Positions 26,123 to 35,530 of a DNA stretch of 64,000 bases are shown here, one piece after another (the first letter of the stretch is position 1; every line of letters begins with the position of its first letter). The position numbers were made by a program, and so were the translations under genes. A model generated the notes under the pieces. It did not search any database and had not been told where the DNA came from. It saw only the letters and a program-made list of their open reading frames with translations. The DNA is taken from positions 286,365 to 350,364 of the forward strand of contig JAFDXR010000005.1 in NCBI GenBank assembly GCA_018267825.1. The letters are read 5' to 3'. This stretch comes from Bacteroidota bacterium (GTDB lineage Bacteria; Bacteroidota; Bacteroidia; B-17B0; Aurantibacillaceae).

Positions 26123-27739
26123 TTAATGTCCACTATCTACCTGTTTATCAAAATCAATTCCACTGGCCTTTAAAATGCGTCGCATTCTGAAAGCATACCA
26201 TGCCAGAAATGCAAAGCAGAACACCGGAATAATATAAGACGAATGAATATTCCATTTATCGGCCAGGAAGCCCTGCAATGGTGGAACACAGGCTCCACCG
26301 AGGATCATCATAATTAAAAAACCGGAAGCCTGGCTGGTGTACTTGCCCAAACCTGCTGTAGCCAGTGAAAAAATACAAGGCCACATAATCGAACAGAATA
26401 AACCACCACTGATGAACGCATAAGTACTTACAATACCCGTGGTGAGTAAGCCCACAATCATAGCCACAGTACCCAGTGTTCCAAAAAGCATCAGTGTGAG
26501 TGCCGGTTTTTGCTGGCCCATAAAGAAGGCCGCCACCAGCAATACAACACATACTGCATAACTGAGGTATTGTTTGGCGTCGGCACCACTCAGATTATTC
26601 ATAAATAAAACAAGACACAGTGCCAAAAACGGAACAATGATCGTAAGTATAATCCGTAACGGTTTTGAAAGACTGAATGCTCCGATAGACCCGGTCCAGC
26701 GGCCTATCATAAGACTACCCCAATACAATGACACCAACGGACTGATATCTGAATCGCTGTGTCCTCCAAATTCAGGAAGTTTCAACAGGGTACCGAAATT
26801 ACTTTGCACAGACACTTCCACGCCCACATAAACAAATATGGCAATCATACCCAGCAGTACCTGTGGGTAAGGTTTTGTTTCAATGCGGTTTTCACGTTTT
26901 ATTTTATTGTACTGAAGTAAGAGAATAACCAGGATCACCGCCAGGAATGCAGCAAACAAAAGCAGGAAAAGAAATTGCCCCTGGCTTTTATCCATAACCT
27001 GAAATGCAAACCACGTGAACAAACCAACAAGTACCACCAGAATACCCATAATAAAAAACACCGGCGCTTTCAGCATTTTCATGGCGCCATCGTGCTCTTC
27101 AATGTCGAGCTTGGGAACTTTTGTGAAAAATAAAATAACGCCGGCCAATGCAAAAGCAATAGCAAGAATAATATACAACACATCGATCGACCCGGTAGAT
27201 GCCGAAACCTTATCGTGATCGGTGGCAATGACTTTTCCGAATAACACAAAGCTGATGAGGATAGGCCCGATGGTGGTACCAAATGAATTGATACTCCCTG
27301 CAAAATTCAGGCGATGCGACCCTGTAGCCTGGTCGCCGATATTCAATACAAGCGGGTTAGCCGAGGTTTGCTGAAGCGAAAAGCCCAGGGCAATAATGAA
27401 CAGGGCTACCAGAATAAATGCAAAAGAACCTGTACCAACAGCAGGAATCATAATGAGGCCGCCCACAATAGACAGGGCCAATCCATAAATGATTATTTTT
27501 TTGTAACCGATCTGGTTAATGATATCCCGGTTGAGCTGAAGCGAAAAAATATAGAGCAAAAGCGATCCCAGGAAATAAGCGCCATAAAAAGCGGAGTCGA
27601 TCAGCTGCGACTCAAACTGGGAAAGCTGAAAGTGGGTTTTACAAAACGGAATAAAAATGCCGTTAGAGGCAGCCAGGAAGCCCCAGAAGAAAAAAACGGT
27701 AACAATGGCTACAAACGAAGAATGTATTTTTTTGCTCAT
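26123..27739 (-). CDS. Sugar:H+ symporter, MFS FucP/NagP type
   Basis: Inner-membrane importer, 538 residues, about twelve membrane helices with an extra hydrophobic region in the middle. FucP-family marks are VTVFFFWGFLAASNGIFIPF, LGFSLQQTSANPLVLNIG and NFAGSINSFGTTIGPIL. It is the first gene of the glycan operon and, from context, probably carries GlcNAc or mannose; the substrate cannot be read from sequence. The start has a good Shine-Dalgarno-like AGAAGGA about 9 bases upstream, unusual among genes here. Confidence 0.92.
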   Translation of the reverse strand: MSKKIHSSFVAIVTVFFFWGFLAASNGIFIPFCKTHFQLSQFESQLIDSAFYGAYFLGSLLLYIFSLQLNRDIINQIGYKKIIIYGLALSIVGGLIMIPAVGTGSFAFILVALFIIALGFSLQQTSANPLVLNIGDQATGSHRLNFAGSINSFGTTIGPILISFVLFGKVIATDHDKVSASTGSIDVLYIILAIAFALAGVILFFTKVPKLDIEEHDGAMKMLKAPVFFIMGILVVLVGLFTWFAFQVMDKSQGQFLFLLLFAAFLAVILVILLLQYNKIKRENRIETKPYPQVLLGMIAIFVYVGVEVSVQSNFGTLLKLPEFGGHSDSDISPLVSLYWGSLMIGRWTGSIGAFSLSKPLRIILTIIVPFLALCLVLFMNNLSGADAKQYLSYAVCVVLLVAAFFMGQQKPALTLMLFGTLGTVAMIVGLLTTGIVSTYAFISGGLFCSIMWPCIFSLATAGLGKYTSQASGFLIMMILGGACVPPLQGFLADKWNIHSSYIIPVFCFAFLAWYAFRMRRILKASGIDFDKQVDSGH

Positions 27740-27875
27740 AAAATTTTATCCTTCTAAATATATTACATGCCCGCTTGCCATCATACCCATCAAATGGCTG
27801 TTTATTAACAAATTAAGTTTTACTACTTTATTCCTATCGCATCGCAGTTCGTGAAAAATCCTATACTTTCGTTGT

Positions 27876-28757
27876 ATGGAATTACTCACCCCGACACACT
27901 GGAAGGACTATGAACTTCTGGATTGCGGCGACTTTGAAAAACTCGAACGCTTCGGCAAATACATCACCATCCGCCCGGAACCTCAGGCCGTTTGGGCCAA
28001 AATATACACCGACAAAGACTGGGAAAAACAAGCTCATATCCGCTTCATCCCTAAATCATCGTCGAGTGGCGAATGGAAAAAGTTAAAACCGATGCCCGAT
28101 CAATGGGATATTCAATATCCTGTGAAAGGCGGCAAAGATACCGACCACATTGTGTTCCGGCTGGGGCTCACTTCCTTTAAGCACGTAGGTGTTTTTCCGG
28201 AACAGGCCTGCAACTGGGATGTGATCACCACGCACATGTCGAAACTGAACAAACCGAAATTCCTGAACCTGTTTGCTTACACCGGCGGTGCTTCTATTGC
28301 CGCGAAAGCTGCAGGGGCCGATGTAACACATGTAGACAGTATCCGCCAGGTAGTGACCTGGGCCAATGAAAATATGCAGAAATCAAACCTCGACAATATC
28401 CGCTGGATGGTTGACGATGCCCTGAAATTTGTAAAGAAAGAAATCCGCCGTGGTAATATGTACCAGGGCATTATCCTGGATCCGCCTGCATTTGGTCATG
28501 GACCAAACGGTGAAAAATGGAAGCTGGAAGATAACATTGCTGAAATGATGGATAGTGTCCTGCAGATTGTTCACCCGGAAAAGCACCTGCTCATCCTGAA
28601 TGCTTACTCCCTGGGCTTTTCGGCGATGGTACCTGAAAACCTGCTCCGTCCGTTTGCCAACAAACATAAGTCCGGGCTCAGCATCGGCGAACTTTACCTG
28701 CAAGCCAAGAGTGGTGTGAAACTGCCTTTGGGTGTGTGGGGACGGTTAGAAAAATAA
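27876..28757 (+). CDS. Class I SAM-dependent methyltransferase, RlmI/RlmK-like
   Basis: 293 residues. Motif I is FLNLFAYTGGASIAAKAAGA; the acidic VDS follows as motif II; ILDPPAFGHGP is the DPPxF substrate site of the 23S rRNA m5C/m2G-type enzymes (PF10672-like). The N-terminal PUA domain of RlmI is missing, so it is the short form common in Bacteroidota. rRNA is a likely but unproven substrate. It has its own terminator and faces metF. Confidence 0.87.
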   Translation: MELLTPTHWKDYELLDCGDFEKLERFGKYITIRPEPQAVWAKIYTDKDWEKQAHIRFIPKSSSSGEWKKLKPMPDQWDIQYPVKGGKDTDHIVFRLGLTSFKHVGVFPEQACNWDVITTHMSKLNKPKFLNLFAYTGGASIAAKAAGADVTHVDSIRQVVTWANENMQKSNLDNIRWMVDDALKFVKKEIRRGNMYQGIILDPPAFGHGPNGEKWKLEDNIAEMMDSVLQIVHPEKHLLILNAYSLGFSAMVPENLLRPFANKHKSGLSIGELYLQAKSGVKLPLGVWGRLEK

Positions 28758-28790
28758 AAAGCAGGGATCTTTTCCGACTCCTGCTTTTCT
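28757..28790. terminator. Bidirectional terminator between convergent genes
   Basis: AAAAGCAGG and CCTGCTTTT pair across a 14-base loop, with T and A runs outside on the two strands. It sits between the stops of the methyltransferase gene and metF and can serve both. Confidence 0.75.
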
Positions 28791-28808
28791 CTTTTCAGAA
28801 AATATGAT

Positions 28809-29762
28809 TTAGAATACTTCTTTGGCCACACGCTTGGTAGCCTCTGAAGCGCCCATGGTGTAGTAATGCAAACACGGTGCTCCGGCTTTGATCAGCTCTT
28901 TACTTTGCTGAATGCACCATTGGATTCCCACTTCCTTCACCTGTTTATCATCTTTGCATTTTTCGAGTTCCACGTATAAATCCTGTGGAAGGTCAATATG
29001 AAACACTTTAGGCAATGCAGTCATCTGTTTCAATCCGCTCAGGATTTTTAATCCCGGAATAATCGGCACATGTATGTCGTTTTTACGGCAAGCGTCTACA
29101 AACTCAAAATACTTTTTATTGTCGTAGAACATTTGTGTGACAATATAATCGGCACCCGCATCTACTTTGGCTTTCAGCCATTTCATGTCGCTGTACATAT
29201 TCGGGGCTTCAAAATGTTTTTCGGGATAACCGGCAATGCCAATGCAGAAATTGGTCGGTGAAGCATCTTTCATTTCTTCGTCGAGGTATTTTCCGGTATT
29301 CATGCCGGTAATCTGTTTTACGAGGTCATAAGCATAAGCATGCCCACCTGGCTCTGGCACAAACTGTGGCTCCGTTTTAATACTATCGCCACGAAGCGCC
29401 AATACATTATCAATGCCAAGGAACTGAAGGTCGATGAGTGCATTTTCAGTTTCTTCTTTGGTAAATCCACCGCATATAATGTGCGGTACGGCTTCCACAT
29501 CGTACTTATTCATGATCGCAGCACAAATGCCAACTGTGCCAGGACGCTTGCGGATACTTACTTTTTCAAGATAACCACCTTCACGTTTTTTATAGATGTA
29601 TTCTTCGCGGTGATATGTTACATCCACAAAAGCCGGCTTGAACTCCATCAATGGGTCGATAGAATCGTATATAGACTGAATACTCTTACCTTTTAAGGGC
29701 GGTAAAATCTCAATGGAAAATAATGTTTTCTTACTGGCTTTTAAATGCTCGGTGATCTTCAT
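28809..29762 (-). CDS. metF: 5,10-Methylenetetrahydrofolate reductase
   Basis: Makes 5-methyl-THF for methionine synthesis, using FAD. 317 residues, normal length. Family marks are FSIEILPP near the N-terminus (with the catalytic Glu), PAFVDVTYH, VPHIICGGFT, LRGD, ADYIVTQMFYD and PIIPGLK. The single-domain bacterial form is present. It stands alone between two terminators, with a -7 element 18 bases upstream of the ATG; no SAM riboswitch is visible in that short leader. Confidence 0.96.
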   Translation of the reverse strand: MKITEHLKASKKTLFSIEILPPLKGKSIQSIYDSIDPLMEFKPAFVDVTYHREEYIYKKREGGYLEKVSIRKRPGTVGICAAIMNKYDVEAVPHIICGGFTKEETENALIDLQFLGIDNVLALRGDSIKTEPQFVPEPGGHAYAYDLVKQITGMNTGKYLDEEMKDASPTNFCIGIAGYPEKHFEAPNMYSDMKWLKAKVDAGADYIVTQMFYDNKKYFEFVDACRKNDIHVPIIPGLKILSGLKQMTALPKVFHIDLPQDLYVELEKCKDDKQVKEVGIQWCIQQSKELIKAGAPCLHYYTMGASEATKRVAKEVF

Positions 29763-29779
29763 AGCTCAAAATTGTGATG

Positions 29780-29787
29780 CAAAACTA
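29780..29787 (-). promoter_or_regulatory. -7 promoter element of metF
   Basis: TAGTTTTG on the minus strand, an exact TAnnTTTG match, 17 bases before the ATG. No clear -33 box. Confidence 0.5.
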
Positions 29788-29820
29788 ATGAAAAAATCAA
29801 CCGCTCAGATACTCTCTTTT

Positions 29821-30582
29821 TTAAAACCCTGTAACCAATAGATTTCTCGCACCTTTCAGACCACATTTCAAATACTTGTGATAGGCCTGGGCAGCCCTTT
29901 CACGAACCTGCCCGGGTGTTTCATGAGCCAGCCATCCGGTGATAGCAGCATGCAGGGTATAAGCCTCGGGACTCATGAGGTGCGTGCTCCAGAGCAGGGG
30001 TTGTGCACCTGCTTTCCTGATCGCCGCTGAAAAATACGATTTGCTGTAACAGGCCAGGATAATGGTTTCGCGGGTGGCTTTATCGTTTTGTGCGGGCGTC
30101 TGATCGAGTGTGAAATCCATCAGACCATCATGTCCGGTATAACAGATCAGTTGTGCAGCGCCGCCAATACCAAGCTTTACCTTACCGAGTATCAGTGTGT
30201 CTTTTCTCAGTCCCGCCGAAAAATCGATCAGGTCTTTTGTGGTTTGTTTTATATAAGCACCGTCATACGCATCGGCTACCAGGTATACAGGCAGCGTGGC
30301 ATGTTTGAAAACCACCCGTTCCAGTATATTATTTGGTAACCCTACGGAATCCTTGATTAATTTCCACTCGCTTTGCTTCTTAAAAAAACTCTTCACTCCG
30401 TAACCGCAGCCCCAGTAAAGATTATTCTTAGGGTCCTGTCCGTTGCCTATTTTAGCTGGCACAGGCACAATACCCTGGTTTTTATTATCGCACAGAGCCA
30501 CCAGTACATGAATGACCTTTACCTGCGCCTTCATTGCAAATGCCAACAGGCATAAAAAACCAAGCAATACCCGTTTCATCAT
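29821..30582 (-). CDS. Exported protein with caspase-like (clan CD) His/Cys signature
   Basis: 253 residues with a signal peptide (1-20, ending MKAQ). The conserved block VHVLVALCDNKNQGIVPVPAKIGNGQ opens the mature protein. LICYTGHDGLMDF (His151) and IILACYSKSYF (Cys178) are spaced like the catalytic His and Cys of clan CD peptidases, each after a hydrophobic strand. This resemblance is my inference; I know relatives in Bacteroidota only as unnamed proteins. It overlaps the upstream gene by 4 bases, so the two are coupled. Confidence 0.7.
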   Translation of the reverse strand: MMKRVLLGFLCLLAFAMKAQVKVIHVLVALCDNKNQGIVPVPAKIGNGQDPKNNLYWGCGYGVKSFFKKQSEWKLIKDSVGLPNNILERVVFKHATLPVYLVADAYDGAYIKQTTKDLIDFSAGLRKDTLILGKVKLGIGGAAQLICYTGHDGLMDFTLDQTPAQNDKATRETIILACYSKSYFSAAIRKAGAQPLLWSTHLMSPEAYTLHAAITGWLAHETPGQVRERAAQAYHKYLKCGLKGARNLLVTGF

Positions 30583-31289
30583 TTGGGCATGTGTTTATAC
30601 GATTCGTTATCAATAAAACGACCACTCTGCCCGTCAAATGGCCAGGGGCATTCTGGTTCCGCTACTTCCTGGATGATCATACCCAGCAGCTTGGTTCCGC
30701 TGGCAAGACTGAGATCGATGGCATAGCTGCTTTTTGAAACAGGCACATCTTTAATGAAAATTTCCTCATATCCCACATATACCACCCTTATATCAAAACT
30801 ATTTCCCTGCAGGCTATCGCGCGGGATTTCCAGTTTATAAACACCATCCATGTCGGTAATCGCTCCGGCCACTACCTTAGTGCCTTGTTTCACGATCACG
30901 TTGGCAAAAGGCAGAGTCTCTTTCGTTTCTTTATCGCGCACCGTACCGCTCAGGCAAATACGTCGTACGCCGCAACTGTCTTTCTTCTCGTAGACCTGCC
31001 CGCTTTCTTTCGGAACTTTACCGTACTCCAGGGTTTGTGCGTTGGCATCGGTCTGAGATAACGTAGCTGCAGCCGTAACGCCAAGGGCCAATAAGCGTAA
31101 AGATTTGTATGTTTCGATGCGTGTTGTTGTTGCGTAGATTCGCCCGCAGGAACCCTCCGGCACCGGCTGATCGGGAAACGCTGTCAGATCAAGCACATCC
31201 TTCTTACAGATTGAACAATGCCTGCCCTTTTCAACCGGGCTCATACCGTCCCAGTTTTCGTGACAAGGTGTTATAACTTTATAAGCCAT
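30579..31289 (-). CDS. Membrane protein: N-terminal Cys motif, one helix, carboxypeptidase regulatory-like domain
   Basis: 236 residues. Residues 1-45 contain PCHENWDGMSPVEKGRHC followed by ICKKDVLDLT, a CxxC-bearing cytoplasmic motif seen in many Bacteroidota membrane proteins and probably metal-binding. A membrane helix follows (about 62-82). The periplasmic part has a carboxypeptidase-regulatory-like fold (CLSGTVRDKETKETLPFANVIVKQG; GAITDMDGVYKLEIP), like the N-terminal domain of TonB receptors. No TonB-dependent barrel is attached. It is translationally coupled to the caspase-like gene. Confidence 0.75.
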   Translation of the reverse strand: MAYKVITPCHENWDGMSPVEKGRHCSICKKDVLDLTAFPDQPVPEGSCGRIYATTTRIETYKSLRLLALGVTAAATLSQTDANAQTLEYGKVPKESGQVYEKKDSCGVRRICLSGTVRDKETKETLPFANVIVKQGTKVVAGAITDMDGVYKLEIPRDSLQGNSFDIRVVYVGYEEIFIKDVPVSKSSYAIDLSLASGTKLLGMIIQEVAEPECPWPFDGQSGRFIDNESYKHMPK

Positions 31290-31346
31290 AGATGAATTAA
31301 AGTTGATGTTTAATTTTCAGACGCGCAAGGCCCCTGTTTCCATAAA

Positions 31347-32669
31347 TTAAAACAAACTTATTTGCTTACTCTCGTCGAGAGCATCTTTATACGCCCTGAG
31401 TGTGCGAAGTCGCGCTGCAGCATGATCTACCATAGGCAATGGATATGCCGGGGTTCCGTATTCGGGCACCCAGCGTTTGATGTAGTCCATACCCGGGTCA
31501 AATTTTTTGGTTTGTTCCAGGGGGTTGAATATTCTGAAATACGGTGCCGCATCGCAACCACTGCTTGCAGCCCACTGCCAGCCTCCGTTATTGGCGCTCA
31601 GATCAAAATCGAGCAATTTCTCCGCAAAATAAGCTTCGCCCCAGCGCCAGTCGATGAGCAGATCCTTAATCAGGAAACTGGCCACAATCATGCGTACACG
31701 GTTATGCATAAACCCTGTGGCCTGGAGTTCGCGCATGCCGGCATCCACAATCGGGAAACCGGTTTGCCCCTGGCACCAGCGTGTAAATTCAGATTCATTG
31801 TTTCGCCATACAATCTTATCGTAAGCCGGTTTAAATGCCTGCTTTTCAACATGCGGAAAATGATGCAGGATCATCATGTAGAAATCGCGCCAGATAAGTT
31901 CATTGAGCCAGGTCTCATTCAGTTTCAAAGCTGCGCGCACCAGTTCGCGGATGCTTACCGTTCCGAAACGCAGATGCACACTGAGACGTGAAGTACCCTG
32001 AATTGCCGGAAAATCGCGCTGTTCCCTGTAATGCTTTACTATTTTTTCAGGTACCGAAGCCGGTGGAATGACGAGGTCTGTTTTTTCAAAACCAATCTCT
32101 TTCAGAGAAGGTATTTTCCGTGATGTGTCTTTTTGAAAAGCACCTGTATATGCTTCCACAGGATAAGGTTTCACATAAAAATCCGTAAGCGTTTGTTTCC
32201 ACTTGCGGCTGTATGGTGTGAATATGGTATATGGCCTGCCGTCGTCCTTGGTTACCTCGTCTTTTTCGAAAATACACTGGTCTTTGTAGGTGTGGAAAGC
32301 AGCGTGGTGGCTGGTCAGCAGGGTTTCAATCTGTAAATCGCGCTGTCTGGCCAAAGGCTCATAATCGTGGTTGGCATACACGGCGGCAATCGCATGGGTC
32401 TTCAGAAGTTCCGTGTATACAGCCTGTGGGCTGCCATGCAACACAAGCAGAGATGAGCCATGGCGTTTTAATTCCTCGTTCAGCCGGACAAGTGTCTGCT
32501 GAATGAAGTCTACGCGACGGTCGTGCTTTGAGGGCAATTTATTCAGAATATCGGTATCGAAAATAAAAATAGGCAATACCGTGTAGCCGGAACGAAGTGC
32601 ATGATAGAGCGCTGCATTGTCGTGCAGGCGCAGGTCGCGACGAAACCAGAAAACGGCAATCTTATTCAT
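31347..32669 (-). CDS. phrB: Deoxyribodipyrimidine photolyase / cryptochrome family
   Basis: Light-driven repair of pyrimidine dimers with FAD. 440 residues. The N-terminal photolyase domain begins IAVFWFRRDLRLHDN. The FAD-binding domain has TSRLSVHLRFGTVSIREL, NELIWRDFYMMILHHFP, GFPIVDAGMRELQATGFMHNR and the photolyase box LLDFDLSANNGGWQWAASSG. The match is to class I CPD photolyases; a cryptochrome role cannot be excluded by eye. Upstream on the same strand is an ECF sigma gene (46-base gap). Confidence 0.95.
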   Translation of the reverse strand: MNKIAVFWFRRDLRLHDNAALYHALRSGYTVLPIFIFDTDILNKLPSKHDRRVDFIQQTLVRLNEELKRHGSSLLVLHGSPQAVYTELLKTHAIAAVYANHDYEPLARQRDLQIETLLTSHHAAFHTYKDQCIFEKDEVTKDDGRPYTIFTPYSRKWKQTLTDFYVKPYPVEAYTGAFQKDTSRKIPSLKEIGFEKTDLVIPPASVPEKIVKHYREQRDFPAIQGTSRLSVHLRFGTVSIRELVRAALKLNETWLNELIWRDFYMMILHHFPHVEKQAFKPAYDKIVWRNNESEFTRWCQGQTGFPIVDAGMRELQATGFMHNRVRMIVASFLIKDLLIDWRWGEAYFAEKLLDFDLSANNGGWQWAASSGCDAAPYFRIFNPLEQTKKFDPGMDYIKRWVPEYGTPAYPLPMVDHAAARLRTLRAYKDALDESKQISLF

Positions 32670-32715
32670 GCCATAAAACTAAGGATTTCCCGGCAGAAAG
32701 GTATAACACCTCTGT

Positions 32716-33219
32716 TCAGTTATACTCTTTAAGCGCAGCCATCAGTTGCTTGCGTGCCATAAAAATCCGGCTTTTCACGGTTCCCAGCGGAAGTTTCATG
32801 TCGTGGGCAATCTCCTCGTACTTGTAACCGTTGTAATAACGGGTGAAAGGAATTTTGTACTGATCATCCAGATTATCTATTTCCCGGATAATTTCCTTGG
32901 CATCCATTCTCGACTCAGAGTCATCGACCGATATTTTTTTAAAGGCCCTCATCATACTGAAGTCCGAACCGGTCTGCATGAGTTCTTTTGTTTTAACCGC
33001 GCGCCGATACGAGTTGATGAATGTGTTTTTCATAATCGTAAAGAGCCAGGCTTTCAGATTGGTACTTTCCTCGAATTTCTCCATGTAAGTAATCGCCTTG
33101 ACATAGGTATCCTGTACAAGATCTGAGGCATCGTCGGTGTTGTGGGTAAGACTTAAAGCGAAGCTTCTGAGAGCCCTTCTTTCGTCCAAAATGCGGGTAT
33201 TGAATTCTGTTGCTGTCAT
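32716..33219 (-). CDS. ECF-type RNA polymerase sigma factor
   Basis: 167 residues. Region 2 spans about 20-85 ([34 protein letters not shown]) and region 4 about 105-160 ([27 protein letters not shown]). Region 3 is absent, as expected. No anti-sigma gene is adjacent: phrB lies downstream and the divergent lysS upstream. The close spacing raises the chance that it co-transcribes phrB, as with light-stress sigma factors, but nothing in the sequence proves this. Confidence 0.94.
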   Translation of the reverse strand: MTATEFNTRILDERRALRSFALSLTHNTDDASDLVQDTYVKAITYMEKFEESTNLKAWLFTIMKNTFINSYRRAVKTKELMQTGSDFSMMRAFKKISVDDSESRMDAKEIIREIDNLDDQYKIPFTRYYNGYKYEEIAHDMKLPLGTVKSRIFMARKQLMAALKEYN

Positions 33220-33440
33220 AAGGCTTATATTTTAAGGTTAATACTCCCTATAAACATGCCGTACAATCATGTCTGGATTAGTATATACGAGTTTAGCGCA
33301 TCTTTGGTTTTAGATGTAACTATTTTACTTTCAGTAAATTAAATTAATTAACATTTCACCCGGTTTCATAATAACTTTTAATAAAATGTATACTTCAGGT
33401 AAAGCAATCTATGTAAATTTATGCCCAAAATGCCCATTTT

Positions 33441-34976
33441 ATGCACCAAGAACTGAGTGAACAGGAAATCCTGAGAAGAAATAAACTTGAAGAAATTAAA
33501 AAGCTGGGGATAGATCCATACCCTGCGGATGAGTTTAAAGTTAATGTAACTGCTGCCGATATTAAGGAAAACTACGAACGCGACAAACTCAATTACAAGG
33601 ATATCCGTATTGCCGGTCGAATTATGAGTGTACGTGATATGGGAAAGGCTGCATTTGCAGTGCTCCAGGACGCTACAGGCCGCATTCAGATTTATGTGAA
33701 ACGCGACGATATCTGTCCGGGCGAAGACAAAACACTTTACGATCAGCTTTGGAAAAAGCTTATTGATATAGGCGACATCATTGGTGTGGAGGGCTATGTA
33801 TTCACCACCAAAATGGGTGAGATTTCCATTCACGTCAGTGCATTCAAAATTCTCAGCAAATCGCTGAAACCATTGCCTGTTGTGAAAACCAATGCTGACG
33901 GAGATTCTTTTGATGAAGTTACCGATCCTGAATTCCGTTACCGCCAGCGCTATGTGGATCTCATCATCAATCCACGCGTTAAAAAAACATTTGAGCAACG
34001 TACCCGCATCATCAATACCATCCGCACTTTCCTGAACGAAGGTGGTGCCCTGGAAGTAGATACACCGGTGCTGCAGTCCATTCCGGGTGGTGCTACTGCA
34101 CGCCCGTTTATGACACACCACAATGCACTTGATATTCCGCTCTACCTGCGTATTGCCAATGAGCTTTACCTCAAACGCCTTATTGTGGGCGGCTTTGACT
34201 GGGTATATGAGTTCAGTCGTAACTTCCGCAATGAAGGGATGGACCGCACCCACAACCCGGAGTTTACCATTCTTGAATTTTATGTGGCTTACCGTGATTA
34301 TTTCTGGATGATGAACACCACCGAGAAACTGCTTGAGCGCATTGCACTCGAGTTGCATGGTACTACTGATGTACAGGTGGGCGACAAAGTCATCAGTTTT
34401 GCGGCACCTTTCAAACGCATCAGCATTCTTGATTCGATAAAAGAACATACCGGGTTTGATGTAAGTTCTATGGATGAAGCCGGACTGCGCGATGTATGTA
34501 AAACACTGAAACTGGATATTGACCCGAGTATGGGTAAAGCCAAACTCATTGATACTATTTTCGGAGAAACCTGCGAAGGGAAATACATTCAGCCGACATT
34601 CATTACCGACTACCCGGTTGAAATGAGCCCGCTCACCAAGAAACACCGTTCGCAAGAAGGTTTGGTAGAACGTTTTGAACTCATGATTAATGGCAAGGAA
34701 ATTGCCAACGCGTATTCCGAATTAAATGATCCGCTCGATCAGCGCGAACGCTTTGAAGAACAGGTAAAACTGATGGAACGTGGTGATGATGAAGCCATGT
34801 TTATTGATCACGACTTTTTAAGAGCCCTGGAATACGGTATGCCGCCTACAGCAGGTATTGGTATCGGTATCGACAGGCTCTGTATGCTTATGACCAACCA
34901 ACCTTCTATACAGGATGTGCTTCTGTTCCCGACCATGCGTCCGGAAGCCAAGCCGGTAGCCGAAGAAACGAATTAA
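33441..34976 (+). CDS. lysS: Lysyl-tRNA synthetase, class II
   Basis: Charges tRNA-Lys. 511 residues. An OB-fold anticodon-binding domain (about 55-165) precedes the catalytic domain. Class II motif 2 is FRNEGMDRTHNPEFT and motif 3 is GIGIGIDRLCML; FEQRTRIINTIRTFL and VDTPVLQSIPGGATARPF are typical. The C-terminal tail (RPEAKPVAEETN) is slightly extended. A lipoprotein gene follows after 17 bases. Confidence 0.97.
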   Translation: MHQELSEQEILRRNKLEEIKKLGIDPYPADEFKVNVTAADIKENYERDKLNYKDIRIAGRIMSVRDMGKAAFAVLQDATGRIQIYVKRDDICPGEDKTLYDQLWKKLIDIGDIIGVEGYVFTTKMGEISIHVSAFKILSKSLKPLPVVKTNADGDSFDEVTDPEFRYRQRYVDLIINPRVKKTFEQRTRIINTIRTFLNEGGALEVDTPVLQSIPGGATARPFMTHHNALDIPLYLRIANELYLKRLIVGGFDWVYEFSRNFRNEGMDRTHNPEFTILEFYVAYRDYFWMMNTTEKLLERIALELHGTTDVQVGDKVISFAAPFKRISILDSIKEHTGFDVSSMDEAGLRDVCKTLKLDIDPSMGKAKLIDTIFGETCEGKYIQPTFITDYPVEMSPLTKKHRSQEGLVERFELMINGKEIANAYSELNDPLDQRERFEEQVKLMERGDDEAMFIDHDFLRALEYGMPPTAGIGIGIDRLCMLMTNQPSIQDVLLFPTMRPEAKPVAEETN

Positions 34977-34993
34977 TTTTTTATATCAGCTTT

Positions 34994-35530
34994 ATGCGTC
35001 GACCCTTTTATTTTATTTGTTTACTCTCTGCCATTATTCTTGTTTCCTGTGGTGGTCATGACGACCATACGGAAGCCAACAAACCCAGGATTTTTCCACA
35101 ATACAGCCAGGTGCTTGATGAAATTATAAAAAAAGCAGATGGCACCATCCGGGGTATAGACCTGAACATGCGTTCTGAAGCCATTAAAGCAGCTGAAGGT
35201 TCCGCACCGCTTGAGTCCGACAGCTCTTACATGTATTTTGAATATAAGATCGATAGCGTAACTACTTACTCGGTTACCTACAATATGCAGCACGATAGCC
35301 TCGATGAAATAGAAGTACAGGTAAACTGTACGGACCTGGATCTGAGTTCGAAAATTTTTACTGATCTGAAAACCTATTACGAAAAGAAACTGCCTAACCC
35401 AACAGAAGATAAAGGCTATGTCGTTTATAACTGCTTTGAGGGGCAGCGTAAGCCTTTTGTGGTTTCTCTTACCGACAACAGCACACCTAACAAAGGTATT
35501 ATCGACCTGGTTATTTACCGCGACAAATAG
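34994..35530 (+). CDS. Small outer-membrane or periplasmic lipoprotein
   Basis: 178 residues. A lipobox LVSC at about residues 16-19 ends a short hydrophobic signal, so the mature protein starts Cys-Gly-Gly-His. The mature domain looks alpha/beta, with SDSSYMYFEYKIDSVTTYSVTYNMQHDSLDEIEVQVN. No family recognised. It starts 17 bases after lysS and is probably co-transcribed. The following 400 bases have no gene. Confidence 0.75.
   Translation: MRRPFYFICLLSAIILVSCGGHDDHTEANKPRIFPQYSQVLDEIIKKADGTIRGIDLNMRSEAIKAAEGSAPLESDSSYMYFEYKIDSVTTYSVTYNMQHDSLDEIEVQVNCTDLDLSSKIFTDLKTYYEKKLPNPTEDKGYVVYNCFEGQRKPFVVSLTDNSTPNKGIIDLVIYRDK

Noticed and set aside
33378..34655. Long open frame opposite lysS on the minus strand (425 codons)
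   Set aside because: It is antisense to a clearly conserved synthetase; composition is Phe/His/Cys-rich with no motif, as expected for a shadow frame.
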